From Acholoe squamosa (lineage: Eukaryota > Annelida > Polychaeta > Phyllodocida > Polynoidae): a stretch of DNA of 64,000 bases. Location: assembly GCA_949317995.1 (NCBI GenBank), contig OX439049.1, forward strand, positions 11,013,395 through 11,077,394, in the 5' to 3' direction. Made by a program: the position numbers and the translations under genes. Shown here piece by piece: positions 42,961-55,494 of this stretch (position 1 is the stretch's first letter; every line of letters begins with the position of its first letter). The notes below the pieces were generated by a model, which made no database searches, had not been told where the DNA came from, and worked only from the letters and a program-made list of their open reading frames with translations.

Positions 42961-43740
42961 AGAGGTTTTGAGAGTAAATAATCAGTTGGGCATTTTTGTA
43001 AGCTTAGGCTGGATATTTATTGTATGACTTTCTTCAGATTTGATAGTTTCAGAAAATGTTTGCTACTTTGAATTTAACAGTTTGAAAGTTTCCGATACTA
43101 AATGCTCAATTGGGCATTTTTCTTAGCATAGGCTAGGTTTCTGCCACATTTACAGAAATGCCTCTGAGAATAGAAAGGTGTTCATTGGATACTGTGCTAT
43201 CATGTCAAAGTTTCTAAGGGTAAGTACTCAGTGGGACTTTGTTACATCTATAAGCTTAGACTAGGTTGGCTCTTAATATTATTGAATATTGTTGTGTTAG
43301 TTTAGGATTTAGCAGTCTAAGAAAGGCCTTCTGAAGCAAAGGTCTCAACTAAGTTATTTTGAATTTAGAACTTTCAAAAATGTTTCTAAGATTGAATACA
43401 GAGTTGCAATTAAATGTTTTTCCTAGCTGAGGCTGGGAGGCTCTGAAATATGGGAAAGTTGAATAGCTTATGAGTTTGATATGATTAGTCATTGAGGGAT
43501 TGGATTAAAACAGGAATAGTGTATAATAATGAATGAGAGCATTGTGTGATAATACATAAAGTCTTTTGTCAGCAGGATAACGCCATTGAAGCTGAAGTCA
43601 CTTTTCTGGAAAGTGCTTTGCTTGGGCTACCAGAGGTACCCTCCTGTACTGTGCTGAGCAGATGGACTGTAGCCACTCATGGCTATTTTGGTTGAAGGCA
43701 GAACAGGTAAAACTAACTCTCTAGTTTCTCCACTGCTTTG
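42928..43740. repeat. ~800-bp duplicated block, copy 1
   Basis: From CATATTGTTTTATTTTAATT to the first 180-bp unit. It recurs nearly unchanged at 44222-45010, so this block and the attached 180-bp units form a higher-order repeat. Confidence 0.9.
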
Positions 43741-44220
43741 GCTTTCATGGTGATACGCCACTGTACTGGAGGAGGTAGACTATTCTGGACAGTGCACTGC
43801 TTGGGCTACCAGAGGTACGCTCCTGTACTGTGCTGAGCAGATTGGCTGTAGCCAGCCCATGGCTATTTTGGTCGAAGGCGGAACAAGTAAAACTAACTCT
43901 CTAGTTTCTCCACTGCTTTGGCTTTCATGGTGATACGCCACTGTACTGGAGGAGGTAGACTATTCTGGACAGTGCACTGCTTGGGCTACCAGAGGTACGC
44001 CCCTGTACTGTGCTGAGCAGATTGGCTGTAGCCAGCCTATGGCTATTTTGGTTGAAGGCAGAACAGGTAAAACTAACTCTCTAGTTTCTCCACTGCTTTG
44101 GCTTTCATGGTGATACGCCACTGTACTGGAGGAGGTAGACTATTCTGGACAGTGCACTGCTTGGGCTACCAGAGGTACGCCCCTGTACTGTGCTGAGCAG
44201 ATTGGCTATAGCCAGCCCAT
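43562..44220. repeat. 180-bp tandem array, first block
   Basis: About 3.5 units of exactly 180 bp (CTCTCTAGTTTCTCCACTGC ... GGAACAAGTAAAACTAA), more than 95% alike by eye. The first unit is a diverged half-unit (GATAACGCCATTGAAGCTGA). It ends abruptly within a unit where the 800-bp block restarts. Confidence 0.95.
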
Positions 44221-44221
44221 G

Positions 44222-45010
44222 TCATATTGTTTTATTTTAATTTAAGTGCCCTGAGAGGTTTTGAGAGTAAATAATCAGTTGAGCATTTTTGTAAGCTTAG
44301 GCTGGATATTTATTGTATGACTTTCTTCAGATTTGATAGTTTCAGAAAATGTTTGCTACTTTGAATTTAATAGTTTGAAAGTTTCCGATACTAAATGCTC
44401 AATTGGGCATTTTTCTCAGCATAGGCTAGGTTTCTGCCACATTTACAGAAATGCCTCTGAGTATAGAAATGTGTTCATTGGATACTGTGCTATCAATTCA
44501 AAGTTTCTAAGGGTAAGTACTCAGCGGGACTTTGTTACATCTATAAGCTTAGACTAGGTTGGCTCTTAATATTATTGAATATTGTTGTGTTAGTTTAGGA
44601 TTTAGCAGTCTAAGAAAGGCCTTCTGAAGCAAAGGTCTCAACTAAGTTATTTTGAATTTAGAACTTTCAAAAATGTTTCTAAGATTGAATACAGAGTTGC
44701 AATTAAATGTTTTTCCTAGCTGAGGCTGGGAGGCTCTGAAATATGGGAAAGTTGAATAGCTTATGAGTTTGATATGATTAGTTATTGAGGGATTGGATTA
44801 AAACAGGAATAGTGTATAATAATGAATCAGAGCATTGTGTGATAATACATAAAATCTTTTGTCAGCAGGATAACGCCATTGAAGCTGAAGTCACTTTTCT
44901 GGAAAGTGCTTTGCTTGGGCTACCAGAGGTACCCTCCTGTACTGTGCTGAGCAGATGGACTGTAGCCACTCATGGCTATTTTGGTTGAAGGCAGAACAGG
45001 TAAAACTATC
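44222..45010. repeat. ~800-bp duplicated block, copy 2
   Basis: Repeats 42928-43740 with scattered substitutions. The junction at 44220 falls inside a 180-bp unit (AGCCCATG/TCATATTG), so the duplication endpoint is visible. Confidence 0.9.
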
Positions 45011-46090
45011 TCTCTAGTTTCTCCACTGCTTTGGCTTTCATGGTGATACGCCACTGTACTGGAGGAGGTAGACTATTCTGGACAGTGCACTGCTTGGGCT
45101 ACCAGAGGTACGCCCCTGTTCTGTGCTGAGCAGATTGGCTGTAGCCAGCCTATGGCTATTTTGGTCGAAGGCGGAACAAGTAAAACTAACTCTCTAGTTT
45201 CTCCACTGCTTTGGCTTTCATGGTGATACGCCACTGTACTGGAGGAGGTAGACTATTCTGGACAGTGCACTGCTTGGGCTACCAGAGGTACGCCCCTGTA
45301 CTGTGCTGAGCAGATTGGCTGTAACCAGCCTATGGCTATTTTGGTTGAAGGCGGAACAAGTAAAACTAACTCTCTAGTTTCTCCACTGCTTTGGCTTTCA
45401 TGGTGATACGCCACTGTACTGGAGGAGGTAGACTATTCTGGACAGTGCACTGCTTGGGCTACCAGAGGTACGCCCCTGTACTGTGCTGAACAGATTGGCT
45501 GTAGCCTGCCCATGGCTATTTTGGTTGAAGGCGGAACAAGTAAAACTAACTCTCTAGTTTCTCCACTGCTTTGGCTTTCATGGTGATACGCCACTGTACT
45601 GGAGGAGGTAGACTATTCTGGACAGTGCACTGCTTGGGCTACCAGAGGTACGCCCCTGTACTGTGCTGAGCAGATTGGCTGTAGCCAGCCCATGGCTATT
45701 TTGGTTGAAGGCGGAACAAGTAAAACTAACTCTCTAGTTTCTCCACTGCTTTGGCTTTCATGGTGATACGCCACTGTACTGGAGGAGGTAGACTATTCTG
45801 GACAGTGCACTGCTTGGGCTACCAGAGGTACGCCCCTGTACTGTGCTGAGCAGATTGGCTGTAGCCAGCCCATGGCTATTTTGGTCGAAGGCGGAACAGG
45901 TAAAACTAACTCTCTAGTTTCTCCACTGCTTTGGCTTTCATGGTGATACGCCACTGTACTGGAGGAGGTAGACTATTCTGGACAGTGCACTGCTTGGGCT
46001 ACCAGAGGTAGCCCCTGTACTGTGCTGAGCAGATTTGCTGTAGCCAGCCTATGGCTAATTTTGGTTGAAGGCAGAACAGGTAAAACTCTC
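44860..46090. repeat. 180-bp tandem array, second block
   Basis: About 6.8 units of the same 180-bp repeat, in exact register (CTTTGGCTTTCATGGTGATA recurs every 180 bp). The last unit has single-base indels, as expected at an array edge. Confidence 0.95.
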
Positions 46091-47240
46091 GTTTATCCTC
46101 TGCTTTGGCTTTGAATTTACACGTCTGAGAGTTTCTTGGTTATTCTGAATTAAAAACTCTCTGAGAACAAATACAGCGTTAGACTTAGCTATTTTCTCAA
46201 GCTGAGGCTAGGGATGGTTTGTATGGAATTAAATTTTGCTGTGTTAGTTTTAATTCAGCAGTTTCAGAAAAGAATTTTCATGCGTTCATTGAAGTTTCTA
46301 TACTTTTAAAATTGATTTGTCCTAGCTTCAGAAAGATTTCTGCACATCGAATTTTGACAGCCAATCACAGCCCTTGAAGGTAACTGGGTTCGATTCCTAG
46401 CATAACCAACACAAAATATAATGCTGGTGCAAAGGGACAGATTGGTTATGGTCCCACCTGCAATTGCTGTGATGAGCTATCAGTTTCCCCCTGACTTTAG
46501 AGAGGTTTTCATAACATATTGCATTATTTTGAATTTACTAGTCTGAGAGTAAATTCTCAGTTGGACATTTCTGTCAGCTTAGGCTAGGTATTTATTGCTT
46601 GAGTTTCTTTGACATCAATGGTCTCAGAAAACTTTTCTCTCACCTTTGTAAAAAAAGGCTCTGCCTGCAGAAACATTTTCATTGGATATTGTGTTATTTT
46701 GGATTTAATAGTGAGAGTCTCTAAGAACTAATACTCATTCAGACTTTAATATTTATATCATTTTAGGCTAGGTAGGCTTTCATAGCATCTTGCCAGTTTT
46801 ATTTACTAGTTTGAGAGTTTCTAAAAGTAAATACTCAGTCAAACATAGGATAGGTATTTATTGTTTAAGTTTCTTAAGCTTTATTGGTCTCAGAAAACAT
46901 TTCTCCCACCTTTGTAGAAAAGGCTCTGCCTATGGAAACATTTTTATTGGATATTGCTTTATTTTGGATTTAATAGTGTGATAGTCTCTAAGGGTAAGTA
47001 CTCAGTCAGATTTTGATATTTATATCAGTTTAGGCTAGGTAGGCTTTCAATATTACTGAAAATTGTTGTGTCAGTTGGGATTTAGTGGTCTTAGAATAGC
47101 TTTCTTATAACTTTATGAAAGTTTCAATTGTTTAAAGTTTTCTGTTAGCTTTAGAAACTTGACTGTGACCTCTACTGAGTTATTCTGAATTTAGAACTCT
47201 CAGAAATCTTTTTTAGACTAAACACAGAGTTGGATTTAGA
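46090..47240. repeat. degenerate relatives of the 41.8-44.9 kb repeats
   Basis: Loose copies of TTAGGCTAGGTATTTATTG, CTGTCACCTTTGTAGAAA-like and GATTTAATAGTCTGAGAG phrases recur every few hundred bases. No gene. Confidence 0.6.
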
Positions 47241-47244
47241 AGGG

Positions 47245-47600
47245 ACTAATATTTAAGTTGTCCTGATATTACATATGTGTTAGTTGTGGTTTGTCTACAA
47301 AATAATTACAACAAAGGGACTAATATCAAATTATTTTGATTGTTTGGTTTGTCAACAGAAATAATCACAACAAGGGACTCATATATCTAAAATGTCCTAA
47401 TGTTGCATTTGTGTTGGTTGTGATTTGTTGACAAAAATAATCACAACAAGGGATCCATAACAAAAATAATCACAACAAGGGATCCATATCTAAGTTGTGG
47501 TTTTTTGACATAATAATCACAATAAGTGACCAATATTCAAGATGTCCTAATGTTTGGGTTGTTGACAAAAAACAACCACAAAGGATAAAGATATTGTCCG
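47245..47600. repeat. AATAATCACAACAAGGGA tandem repeats
   Basis: About five variable units of 60-125 bp built from ATAATCACAACAAGGGAC, TAAGTTGTCCTAATGTT and GGTTTGTTGACAAA. Confidence 0.8.
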
Positions 47601-48149
47601 AATATTACATTTTGCTCTATTTACGAGTTAAGAGAGGATAACCTAAGTTTGTGAAAGTAAATTATTTGAATTTCAGATAAAAGATTTGGAAAAAAATGAT
47701 CACAAAAATTAATTATGAACTATTAAAAACTAGAATTACTTATTTCGAAGGTAGAATACATTTTAAAGACAACGAAAGGATATAACAGATTATAGGTCAG
47801 TAGTAGCTATAAGGTCCTATAGGGGTAGGTCGCCTTTGGGAATTTCAATGCTAAAACGCTTATGAACTACCTGTTGCATGAAAATTTGTCCTCAGATAAC
47901 CCCAACCTACCCTGACCATACCCATGCATGCTCACATGCATGCTTGGCCAGCCATGTTTAACCATTACTAAGGATGCACATGGTTAATTCTCATGAAAAT
48001 GGATAACACTGCCTGAGAAGGGAAAAATCGTGACCTTTTTGTATCATTTCAATTTTCTCTTTGCTAAAAGTTATTGGGCAATACAGATTCCTAAAAAAAT
48101 GGGAACACTAATCATGTAAATTGAAGATTCTATAACATTTCTTATGTGT

Positions 48150-48910
48150 TTTGAAGTGGACCTACGTACGGTGATGCATCCTAGGCATGAGCAGACTAAA
48201 TACTTGGCTTTAGTATAAAATAATTAGCATGATATTAACTATTATCAGTTAATATAGCCTGACTAATAGTTGAAATGTGATATCTTTCTATTCTATTGAT
48301 CATAATTGAAGATGGGTTAACTTTGATTATAGCCACTCTGGTGAGGGACCTACCCATGACCATGTACCTATGTACGGTGATGGACTATAGATTTTGCTTG
48401 TTATGAGTAAAATGCATTAGGAAAGTAATTTGTTTTCCTGCACAATTTGATTGAATGGTCATTTGGCTATATTAAAAAAACATTGCACAATCATCATGAT
48501 GATTTTTATATCAATTTTTAGCCTGAAACCAATCCATGGCGATGTACCTACGTACGATGATGTTTTCATAGATTTGCTATATAATTTGTAGGGAAAGCAT
48601 CCTTCATGTCTAATAATTTGCACATATATTACTCAACGATGTATAATTTTGGGCGAGAAAATCTTTCATTAAATATTAAGAGCCTTTTTCTTATAATAGC
48701 TTTAGCGTACCTATGTAGGGTGATGTCAGTAGGTACACCACATAATTATGAGTCTTATAAATCATCGGCATGCATATGCTGGAAGATTTTTTGATTAACT
48801 CTATTTTCCTCCTATTAGATCTTTTAAATTGAGATATTTATCTATTCCAAATGAGTATTTTCCCTGCTGTCATATCTAATACAGTGTACCTACGTACGGT
48901 GATGCAAAAA
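48150..48910. repeat. diverged ~180-bp array marked by a 17-bp motif
   Basis: GTACCTACGTACGGTGATG-like motifs occur at about 48162, 48364, 48544, 48706 and 48889 (spacing 202, 180, 162, 183). The DNA between them is largely diverged with weak echoes (ATAGATTTTGCT / ATAGATTTGCT). The motif contains the palindrome CTACGTAC/G. Confidence 0.8.
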
Positions 48911-48948
48911 TTACACAACTACATATTTCCTTTCAAGCCTTTTTATAT

Positions 48949-49447
48949 ACCCACTGGGCACATCAACATTGATTCAGCGTTGAAACAAAGTTTGCAATGT
49001 TTGCTTATCAACTGTTGATATAGGGTTGAAATATAGTTGAGTTTAAAGGTTAACACAACATAATTAAAATTAACTGTGATTCAACATCTAACCATCAGTG
49101 CTGATTCAATGTTTGTATTTATATGTTGATTCAATGTTGATACAACATTGATATGATGTTGAAACAATGTTGATATTTGTCAGGGCATTCTTTGTTAACG
49201 TGTCAATGTTGAATCAACATTGAAATCAATATTGTTGATTCAACATTGGCAAATCAATGTTGAGTCAACATTGAATTGAAAACAATATTTCAACATTGAT
49301 ATGTCAACTGTTGATTGGGTGTTGAAATGGTGTTGGTTGACAACATTGAAATAGAATCATTGAAAAGGTGTTGAAGACAGGTTGATCAACATCATCAACA
49401 CAATATCAGCGGGTTGTCAACGTTGATGCAACGTTCTGTGCCCACTG

Positions 49448-49452
<5 letters not shown>
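48949..49452. mobile_element. CCCACTGGGCAC inverted-repeat element, copy 2
   Basis: TACCCACTGGGCACATCAAC to TGTGCCCACTGGGTA. Interior of alternating TTGATTCAAC / GTTGAATCAA-type motifs as in 15272-15768. Followed directly by (TA)n (49450-49506), consistent with insertion at a TA-rich site. Confidence 0.88.

Positions 49453-49506
<54 letters not shown>
49450..49506. repeat. (TA)n microsatellite
   Basis: 57 bp of TA dinucleotide abutting the CCCACTGGGCAC element. Confidence 0.97.
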
Positions 49507-49509
<3 letters not shown>

Positions 49510-50574
49510 AAGTCATAACAGAATTTTTTGTCACTAATTATTATGATAACATGAAAGGGATGGATTGTGTTGTAAACATTCTGGAGGAATTTTACCCACT
49601 TCTAGCAACCCTTTTAGCCGGACGTATTAAGCAGCAGGTGCTTGGTACTGTAGCACCATGTAGAGGGCGGGAGATTTTAACATATTTTCATTTCAATGTA
49701 GCAAATAGCCTCAGCAGAACAGAGCATTCCTGATACCCTATAATATTGTTACACGATTGAGCAATTTAGTTATACCGATATTAAAGAGAATATGCTCAGT
49801 ACACATTTTCAACAAAGGTATGCCGAGCAAAGAAATTAAAATTGTAGTTATAAAATTCAAAAAGCTATGTTTAGCATGGTTGAGAGGCAGTAAACCCTGT
49901 CGTATATAACGCTGAGCATAATACTATAGACTTTTAGGCTACTAAGGAAGTAGATAAAGTGTTAATAAAAAAATCAAATTGCTGTCACATATGTGTTTAT
50001 GATAGTTTTATTACTGAGAAAATAGGATCATCTTACAGCTTAATATTGTGATGTATGTATGAATGTATTTCATATAAAAACTATGAAATTCCTAGCACAG
50101 TGCTCATACTTTACAAAGAAACTTTCGTAGCATCATCTATACCAAGTTATAATGAACAGATCAAATATCTAACCGGTCAGAAATCGTTAGAAAAAGACCA
50201 GAAAAACACAGTAAGAAAATGTAATGGTATAATGATATAAGACTTTACGCACTCAAAATGGATAGATCGGAGTCTAATACAAAAATATTGATGTACCATA
50301 AAGCTGTCACAGATGTCCATCTACTCTGTGCTATTTGAACAGGTTTCACCCTATGAATAAGATCCTTTGGTTAGAGGTTTACCCCGAGCACCTTTAAGTA
50401 GTACTGAGTTAGTCATTCTACATGCAACACTGCCTAATAGGTTTTACCCTATGTAATAATATTATACTCTGACACAATATGTACCATAATTGTATTTTAC
50501 CTCATGTACTAAAGAACAGTACCTGTTTCCTGAGTGGTGTTTTACCCTCAACATACAGGGGGAAAACGGTTTTT

Positions 50575-50802
50575 TTATTTATCATATAAACCCTCACAAG
50601 CTAGACACTTTTCTCCTTTCCAACAAAAATAAAAAGGGAAAAAATTTGACATTAAATCTTTCCAGTAAATGATTTCTGTTGTTTTGTGGTCGATGTAGGT
50701 TTGAACCCGTTCTATCTCCTCCGTCACCCCCTCCAGGTCAAAGTCATCAGGACTGGCCCCCTCGTTCTCAGCCAGTCTTTTTGTCAACAAGTTAAGTTTT
50801 TT
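50575..50802 (-). CDS. gene A exon 3 (CWxGExCLACEGL exon)
   Basis: 228 bp, acceptor ATTGCAG, ends TAA. The last 31 residues (IIYWKDLMSNFFPFYFCWKG then EKCLACEGLYDK) align with gene B exon 3 (IKYWKNLMTTFYDSHLCWLG then EPCLACEGLLSD). The W, LM, C-W-x-G-E and C-L-A-C-E-G-L positions are kept. Confidence 0.87.
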   Translation of the reverse strand, partial: KKLNLLTKRLAENEGASPDDFDLEGVTEEIERVQTYIDHKTTEIIYWKDLMSNFFPFYFCWKGEKCLACEGLYDK

Positions 50803-53800
50803 CTGCAATTAAATTGTAAATATTAGGTTTAATTAGAGTTAAGCATGTAAATTTTTTTTAAAACACAAATCTAGAAGTATGAAGAAAAAAGAAATTTAAA
50901 CCCTCTGATCACTAGGAATTATAAATTAAGTATTAAACATTCAATGCAAAACGTTAAAAGAAATAAAAAACATTTTATCTCAATACAAGCATGTGAAGTC
51001 TCTACAGCAAGTACATATATCATAAATTGCTACGTATAATGTCAGTATGTTAAAAAAGTATATAAAAAAAGGATAACTCACTTCAGCGTTTACTTTTTTC
51101 CAGTACCTGCTCTGCAGCGTTGCTCGTATATAGGTCAGCGCCTTTGGACATCTAGCCCTAACCTCCTCCTGCTCCGCCTTAAATATAAAATAAAATAAAA
51201 TATACTTACTATATATAACTGTCTTATCAGATCCATACAACCATATTGAATCGTCGTAATTTGAATTATTGTGATAAGTATTCACAGTCACTTTAATATA
51301 ATTTCGAAATATGCGGTGTTCATTTCCAACTTCATCATAACTGAGAAAGATATAGTTATTATATTCTAAGGACCTACTGGTGTGGTCACCTGTTTTCTAT
51401 TTTATCCGTCTTTAAACTGTGAACATTGTATTGGACTTAGATCCTAAAACCCTCAGGGATGTTTTGACTTTTTCTTAAATTTGACATGTGGCATGGGGTT
51501 AGTCACAAGGACCTGTAGGAGTGAAAACTAGTGATATGAGATATGGTCTTATCTTATAATTGACATGTAACATAACCCTTGGTGACAAGGACATATCAAA
51601 ATAGAAATATTTAATGACATGTTATATGGGGTCTTTCCTTAACTAAAAGATAAATTAGAACCACCTAAACATAGGTTTGGTATAGGAATATAAGAGTTTT
51701 TTGGTTAAAAAAAAAAAAAAAATAGAGGATGGAGGTACACACATGATGTCAACTGGGAAATATGGGGGCAAATGAGGGGAAATGGTCCTCACTGCGGATT
51801 TTTTGTACTGGATTTGGTTACTAGAGGAGGTACAAAGGCTAAAAAAGTAAAAAAATAGGTTTTATGTATTTTTTCATCCAGAAATAGGTGGTTTTCTCAG
51901 AAATATTCTATTACCTGGCCCTTCCTGTACATTTGGAATGCAAATGGAACGTTTTAAATTCAAAACCAGACCTAAATAAGGGTTTTCAGAGAAATGTGTT
52001 GCCATAACAACCAAAATCCTATTCCAAATAGGAAAAAATAATGTCGGAACGTTTTAAATTCAAAACCAGACCTAAATAAGGGTTTTCAGAGAAATGTGTT
52101 GCCATAACAATAATGTCAGAACGTTTTAAATTCAAAACCAGACCTAAATAAGGGTTTTCAGAGAAATGTGTTGCCATGACAACTAAAATCCTATTCCAAA
52201 TAGGAAAAAATAATGTCAACTGATAGAAGGATTCATGGAGATTCATACGCTGAAAAAAGGAAAATGATACCATATATAGATCCAAAGCTATGCCCGAATG
52301 TATGGAAAGGGATGGCCATTTTTTAATTGATTATTTAAATAATTATGCTAATTACATGTTTGATTTTATTAAAACAATAAATTATAGAGCTCATAGGCTG
52401 TATTGATATAGTCATGTCATTCTTATAGAGCTCATAGGCTGTATTGATATAGTCATGTCATTCCATTTTCGTGAAGCAATATCTCCGGGACTAGAAAGCC
52501 TATCTACAAGTGTTATTCCTCATTTTAAAGCTGTTGGCATCAATTTCAAATTTCATATTTAACCTCAGAGGACAATTTCCCCTCATCTGTCCACATATAT
52601 AAACTACTATATTATACTACATTAACCTTTAACAGCCGCTAATGCATTATTTTATTATGCTCATTGGTCAGCATGATGCAACAATGAGGTCATGGTAAGC
52701 AGTTTCACCAGCACTTGTTTGGAGCATTATGCCAACCCCCCCCCAGGAGCTTATGTTTTAACCCCGTAGGGTCATCATAATGCTAACACTTTATTGAGGC
52801 ATCATGACGACCAATGGGATGAGAAATTCCTTCATCAGTGGTTTTTAAAAAATGTTAAAGTTCCCAAACTTTCCACAGTGCCCACCAGCCATGTCTAGCA
52901 ATAAATCTTTAGCTGTCCTAGTACATAAAATACCCTCACAGCACTTTGAGTTATCCTAGTACTCTACATGTAGTCCATGTGGTGAAATGCTTTTCTCATG
53001 TTTAGCCATTTCTGGTGTAATTTTGCTGTTGGTAACAGCAAATATCATTCAAAGCATGTCAATCTTATAAATGCAGAACAAATATATACCATAACTATCC
53101 ATTTATTGAAAATCTAAGTTAATTTTTTCCTTTACAATAATGCAGTTACCCAAGCACGCCTAATCAAGTTACTCTAGTATCTATTATACTAAACATATAA
53201 AGTTACCCTAACACTAACAAGCCAAAATCCTCTCTATTCTACTGTTCTAGAGAATGTCAGCTTGCAGTAAAGTTACCCTAACACTAACAAGCCAAAATCC
53301 TCTCTGTTCTACTGTTTTAGAGAATGTCAGCTTGCAGTTATTACTGCAGATGACTATGTATGCTATATACCCACATATTATCAAAACAGCATCACTCAAA
53401 TCAGTAGAAATACTGTGTAATATACAATTTTAATTCTCTTTACTATATGTAGGATTCACCATGTTGGATGGGGTACCTGTTAGTTACCCTAGTACCTTCT
53501 GGACAGTGACTAAGTAGCCCTTTAGTCTGTATCATTTCATACCTTTTTATAATAATACATGAAATCAAACTAGTTAAAATTCTATAACCTATCATATTGA
53601 ACCATCTGACATGCTTTTAGGACAAAGCTAACAATCAGCGCATTTTAGTTATTTTGTTAGTTTCACACATCTCGTATTGGATTAATTCTAGGTAAAATGA
53701 TGTTAAAAAGACCAAAAACATTCCTCCACATGTTAAAAAAATAATGTATGAAATGACTTAGGGCATCCGAACTCAGGTTACAGTTTTTCCGTCCGAGCCA

Positions 53801-54799
53801 TTTTAAAAACAAATAAGGCATTTTTTCATTTTTTATTATTTACTATATAGGTAGCACTGCCTGGAAATCTTCAGGTTGTATATGCCACCATGTTATTAAC
53901 ATTCCTTGCACTGTAAGCTTTAATTTGATACCAAATATGCCCCCCTTTGCTCATTCCTACCATTATATAACCATGTCCAAATACATTTTTGAGAAATTCT
54001 ACAATTTTTTTTAAGATAATGAATAATGAAATATTCTCATGCAGCCCTTTAAATGAATGCGGGCGGTGGACGGTAAACTGTAATATGAGTTCTATAAGCC
54101 TTACACCTGACCTAAAATATTTATCCACTTATAACTATTAACACAAGTTGGCCCACTAGTCGCTATTTCAGGATTATTGAATAATTTTGCATTTTTTAGA
54201 GGTCTCTTATTTCAAAATTCATTTCCCCGTTCCTCAAGTATCAGGGTGTAGCTTATACGCAAGGTTTTATGGTGGGTACTTGTCCACCTCTACCCCAACT
54301 CCTAACTCCTCACTGATGATTGATCAAAAAAATAATAAACAATGGAAAACCTCATAACTTCCCTATATCGCTCGGACGGGTATACATTAACATGCCTTCT
54401 CATGGCCTAAAAATGTAACCAAAAAGAATAAAAAAAAATTAATTACTTTACCTGAGGTAAATCCGGTGGGAGTTGCACGGGTAGAGTCTGCTGCCTCTCG
54501 GTCTGAAAGTGCTCTCCTTCATCCTGAGATGGATCGGCCTGAGGCGGTGAGGTCTGTGGGGTTGAAGGAAAATCCAGCGGTAATTGCACGGGTAGGGTTT
54601 GCTGCCCCTCTGCCTGAGACTGCTCTCCTCCATCCTGAGATGGTTCGGCCTGAGGCGGTGTCTGTTGGGTGAAGGACTCTGCTATTGGCGAAGAGGTATC
54701 ATCCTCCTCCCGTCCTTGAACCTTTTGTAGGGCGGCAGTCCTCACATCAGGCGGGGCGTCGATTTCAGAGTCACTCGCTGTGTGGACTATCTTCTCCAT
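50575..54799 (-). CDS. gene A of an unrecognised paired family, 3 exons
   Basis: Exons 54799-54452, 51177-51082 and 50802-50575 join in phase 0 to 223 residues. Donors CAG/GTAAAG and GAA/GTGAGT; acceptors TTTAAG and ATTGCAG. Residues 1-116: acidic, Pro/Gln-rich, with two 37-residue tandem repeats (PPQAEPSQDGGEQSQAEGQQ... and PPQADPSQDEGEHFQTERQQ..., each with TLPVQLP). Residues 117-148: EEVRARCPKALTYIRATLQS then RYWKKVNAE. Residues 149-223: KLNLLTKRLAENEG, an acidic linker, an amphipathic helix (EEIERVQTYIDHKTTEIIYW), KDLMSNFFPFYF and CWKGEKCLACEGLYDK. No signal peptide or TM segment. The CX6CX2C cluster at the end could bind metal. Its divergent partner, gene B, shares the whole plan; function unknown. 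TAA overlaps a possible AATAAA. Confidence 0.82.
51082..51177 (-). CDS. gene A exon 2 (CPKALxxIRATxQSxYW exon)
   Basis: 96 bp, phase 0 at both ends: AEQEEVRARCPKALTYIRAT then LQSRYWKKVNAE. Gene B exon 2 encodes VRREGRCPKALMSIRATMQS then GYWAKHWAE. Confidence 0.88.
51940..52219. repeat. tandem repeat in gene A intron 1
   Basis: Three copies (starting about 51948, 52048 and 52120) of AACGTTTTAAATTCAAAACC + AGACCTAAATAAGGGTTTTC + AGAGAAATGTGTTGCCAT. Copies 1 and 3 also share a downstream CTATTCCAAATAGGAAAAAA. Confidence 0.92.
52382..52464. repeat. 41-bp tandem duplication
   Basis: TTATAGAGCTCATAGGCTGT + ATTGATATAGTCATGTCATTC occurs twice in direct succession. Confidence 0.92.
53200..53340. repeat. 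70-bp tandem duplication
   Basis: AGTTACCCTAACACTAACAA ... AGAATGTCAGCTTGCAGT repeated twice with two differences. Confidence 0.92.
53769..54096. mobile_element. GAACTCAGGTTACAG foldback element, copy 1 (empty site)
   Basis: Terminal repeats GAACTCAGGTTACAGTTTT at the left and AAACTGTAATATGAGTTC at the right. It carries CTTCAGGTTGTATATGCCAC internally. Homologous to 58826-59357 but without the nested insertion. It lies in gene A intron 1; copy 2 lies in gene B intron 1. Confidence 0.82.
54452..54799 (-). CDS. gene A exon 1 (start codon, P/Q/E repeats)
   Basis: ATG at 54799; opens MEKIVHTASDSEIDAPPDVR. The two internal 37-codon repeats are also visible at DNA level (GGTAATTGCACGGGTAG and GGGAGTTGCACGGGTAG). 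Donor CAG/GTAAAG. Confidence 0.82.
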
Positions 54800-55494
54800 C
54801 GCAATTACTGGCTAAAACTGGAAAAAAATCGATGTGCGCCAAGTTTTAACCGATGCCTAGCCCGTGATTAGTTAAAAGGCACTCCTTTTGTTTCTTTTCC
54901 ATATACGGCAAAACACGCTTGCCAAGGTGTCTTTTATGGTCTAGAGAGGCGATCGGTAAAAAGAGGGAATCCTCGGGGAATACTTTCGCTAGTCCCTTTT
55001 CTTAGACCTTTAAAGCACAGTAACCAGCAAAACTGTACCGTAGCAGACAGTTAACGGATATACTTTAGGGGCGATGAACAGGCTACGGTGAGGACAGGTG
55101 GTGTGACACTCCCTGAACGTGGGAAAGGACGAATAGCGTGTCAATAACCTATGTTCCAAACGGGTCACCTACTTCTTTTTCCCTTAGCAACGGATGGACC
55201 CTCTATTTACCATAACTACGTGCCATAATGTTTTATTTCTAATGTATCATAGTGACTCTGCTCGCTCACAGTTATTTAATACACCGCATTCGTAATTATT
55301 CTTTCAGCGCCTTGTTTTCATCTTTCAAGTATACAGAGGTTTATTTCAAATAAAAGAGAAAATTATAGAGTAAATAAGTCACCACAAGCCGGTCTAACTG
55401 GGTGTCAATACCCCCTGAACTGACCCTCCCCCCGACAGGGGACGCAGTAATGACATAATACATGTCAGCACACCGAATCACCGATGAGGATACT
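54800..55494. other. gene A upstream region
   Basis: Should contain the gene A promoter on the minus strand. No TATA box at a convincing distance was seen. Unique-looking sequence, slightly GC-richer near 55020-55160. Confidence 0.4.

Noticed and set aside
46387..46397. Perfect Pol III B-box (GGTTCGATTCC) suggesting a tRNA or tRNA-derived SINE
   Set aside because: No A-box at the right distance, no cloverleaf and no A-rich tail could be found. Only TAGCATAACC follows. Chance match is likely.
49551..49733. 60-codon open frame after the (TA)n tract
   Set aside because: No splice sites, family resemblance or paralogue. Length expected by chance.
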